NCBI GenBank assembly: GCA_963800215.1
Contig: CAWCZY010000004.1
Coordinates: 310,001-374,000 of the forward strand
Reading direction: 5' to 3'
Source of the DNA: JAJPKK01 sp963800215
GTDB taxonomy: Bacteria > Pseudomonadota > Alphaproteobacteria > Rhizobiales > Xanthobacteraceae
DNA: 64,000 nt
Shown here one piece after another: positions 63,135 to 64,000 of the stretch. Position numbers and translations under genes: made by a program. Every line of letters starts with the position of its first letter. The stretch's first letter is position 1. The notes under the pieces are model-generated. The model did not search any database and was not told the origin of the DNA. It worked only from the letters and a program-made list of their open reading frames with translations.

Positions 63135-64000
63135 CTATTTTGGGGCGCTTCCCTCGATGCCTTTAACGTACCAATTGACCGAGTTAAAAGCGGGATCCGT
63201 GTCGGTAAGCGCTTTGCCGGCCGCGACCTTTTCTGTCCCCGTATTGTCTGCGATCGGTCCGGCGAAGGGCTTCAACGCGCCCGATATGAGCTTGCTTTTC
63301 GTGTCCTCGAAAACCTTGACGGTCGCCGGCGGGATCGCGGGATTGAGCGGCGCCATGACCACCATTCCCTCCTTGAGACCCCAACGGGTGTGCCGGTTCC
63401 CGGTCCAGGTGCCGTCCAGTACCTTTTTGGTTTCCGCTATATAATAGCCGCTCCAGTCCTCGGTTGTGCCCGTGAGCTGCGCCTTCGGACCGAAACTGGA
63501 CATATCGGCATCGATACTGAACGCATAAGTACCTTTTTCCTGCGCTACCTGTATGGACGCTGGCGAGTTGGTATTCTGCGCCACGTTATCGGCACTCTCC
63601 GCGATGAGAGTCACCGCCGCCTGGCGCTCCTTGCCGGGATCGTACCAAGTATTGACCCAGATCGGCTTCATCTTGACGTTGGGATTCACGGCCAACGCGC
63701 CGAGGGTCATGGAGTCGATGTTGCGCATGACGCTGGGGATGGGGAACGAACCTATGAAGCCAAGCGTATTGGATTTCGTCATCAGGCCCGCGATGGTGCC
63801 GATCAGATAGAAGCCTTCCTCGAAGCGCGGCTCGTAGACAACGATATTTGCCGCGGTCTTGAAGCCGTTCACGTGCTCGAATTTGACGTTCGGGAACAGT
63901 TTACCGACCTTTTGCAGAGGCTCCATATAGCCGAACGAGGTGGCGAATATCAGCTTATTGCCATCAGAGGCGAGCTGGCGAAATATCCGTTCGGAATCGG
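63135..64000 (-). CDS. BMP-family ABC transporter substrate-binding protein (partial)
   Basis: The C-terminal 287 residues of a periplasmic binding protein of the BMP/PnrA-like family, which usually feed nucleosides or similar ligands to an ABC importer. Visible blocks are DGNKLIFATSFGYMEPLQKV, VYEPRFEEGFYLIGTIAGLM, LGFIGSFPIPSVMRNIDSMT, WVNTWYDPGKERQAAVTLIA and GTYAFSIDADMSSFGPKAQL. The frame is open to the window edge at 64000, so the signal peptide and start lie beyond. The gene is leftward and its codon use is somewhat less GC-rich than that of its neighbours. Confidence 0.88.
   Translation of the reverse strand, partial: DSERIFRQLASDGNKLIFATSFGYMEPLQKVGKLFPNVKFEHVNGFKTAANIVVYEPRFEEGFYLIGTIAGLMTKSNTLGFIGSFPIPSVMRNIDSMTLGALAVNPNVKMKPIWVNTWYDPGKERQAAVTLIAESADNVAQNTNSPASIQVAQEKGTYAFSIDADMSSFGPKAQLTGTTEDWSGYYIAETKKVLDGTWTGNRHTRWGLKEGMVVMAPLNPAIPPATVKVFEDTKSKLISGALKPFAGPIADNTGTEKVAAGKALTDTDPAFNSVNWYVKGIEGSAPK

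Noticed and set aside
1..64000. Long antisense frames opposite most genes
   Set aside because: They are expected in GC-rich DNA, where third-position G/C leaves antisense frames open. Their translations are Arg/Pro/Ala-rich and show no family motifs.
1..64000. Integrated phage, conjugative element, tRNA or attachment site
   Set aside because: No integrase, relaxase, phage structural gene or tRNA was seen. Apart from the two IS elements there is no sign of a defined mobile island boundary.

Overview
The window is GC-rich DNA from what looks like an alphaproteobacterium of the Hyphomicrobiales (Bradyrhizobium / Rhodopseudomonas / Xanthobacteraceae-like). The grounds are base composition, codon use, dense ATGA, GTGA and TGATG gene overlaps, short GC hairpin repeats, and ordinary chromosomal genes at both ends: rpmB beside an esterase-like phytase gene on the left, and MurJ, an RND pump, a xanthine-dehydrogenase-type subunit and a BMP transporter protein on the right. 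No tRNA, rRNA, CRISPR array or origin was seen. The genus is not established.

About 1-51.5 kb is a polysaccharide (capsule/exopolysaccharide) locus. Its left arm (1.2-20.7 kb) is a rearranged patchwork. It holds a two-repeat protein, an FkbM methyltransferase, a glycosyltransferase fused to a GH99-like domain, a large ten-repeat GT2 enzyme, GalE, three related glycosyltransferases (one intact, two broken), an IS4-like element, a fucose-synthase remnant, an exact 979-bp duplication, and O-acylation genes (acyltransferase-3, MBOAT, SGNH).

A regulatory unit at 20.7-22.2 kb comes next. Two palindromes precede a winged-helix regulator, which overlaps a NusG/RfaH-like elongation factor, and a tandem array of GAACAT half-sites follows. 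From there about 22 kb run on one strand (to 44.1 kb): a capsule-synthesis-like protein, a methyltransferase, a deacetylase, glycosyltransferases, NeuC-, NeuB- and NeuA-like nonulosonate enzymes, an epimerase, UDP-sulfoquinovose synthase, CysD and CysN/C for sulfate activation, an OafA-like acyltransferase, a Wzx-like flippase and an asparagine-synthase-like amidotransferase. Read together (inference), the locus makes an O-acylated polysaccharide containing an acidic nonulosonate and/or a sulfonated sugar.

At 44.1-48 kb, on the opposite strand, a second MBOAT-SGNH pair is split by an IS5-like element that inserted exactly at the MBOAT stop codon. After that come a transaldolase, an oxidoreductase and a DegT aminotransferase (sugar-nucleotide modification), MurJ, the RND adaptor and permease, a membrane protein, a molybdenum hydroxylase subunit, a small secreted protein, an Lrp-like domain protein, an MBL-fold hydrolase and a partial BMP-family binding protein.

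A caution applies to the whole window. Twelve genes contain 14 single-base frameshifts, 12 of them apparent one-base insertions, and in each case the protein resumes cleanly in another frame. These look more like residual sequence error than decay, so such genes are listed as CDS over their full repaired span. Genes with large deletions or truncations are listed as pseudogenes.
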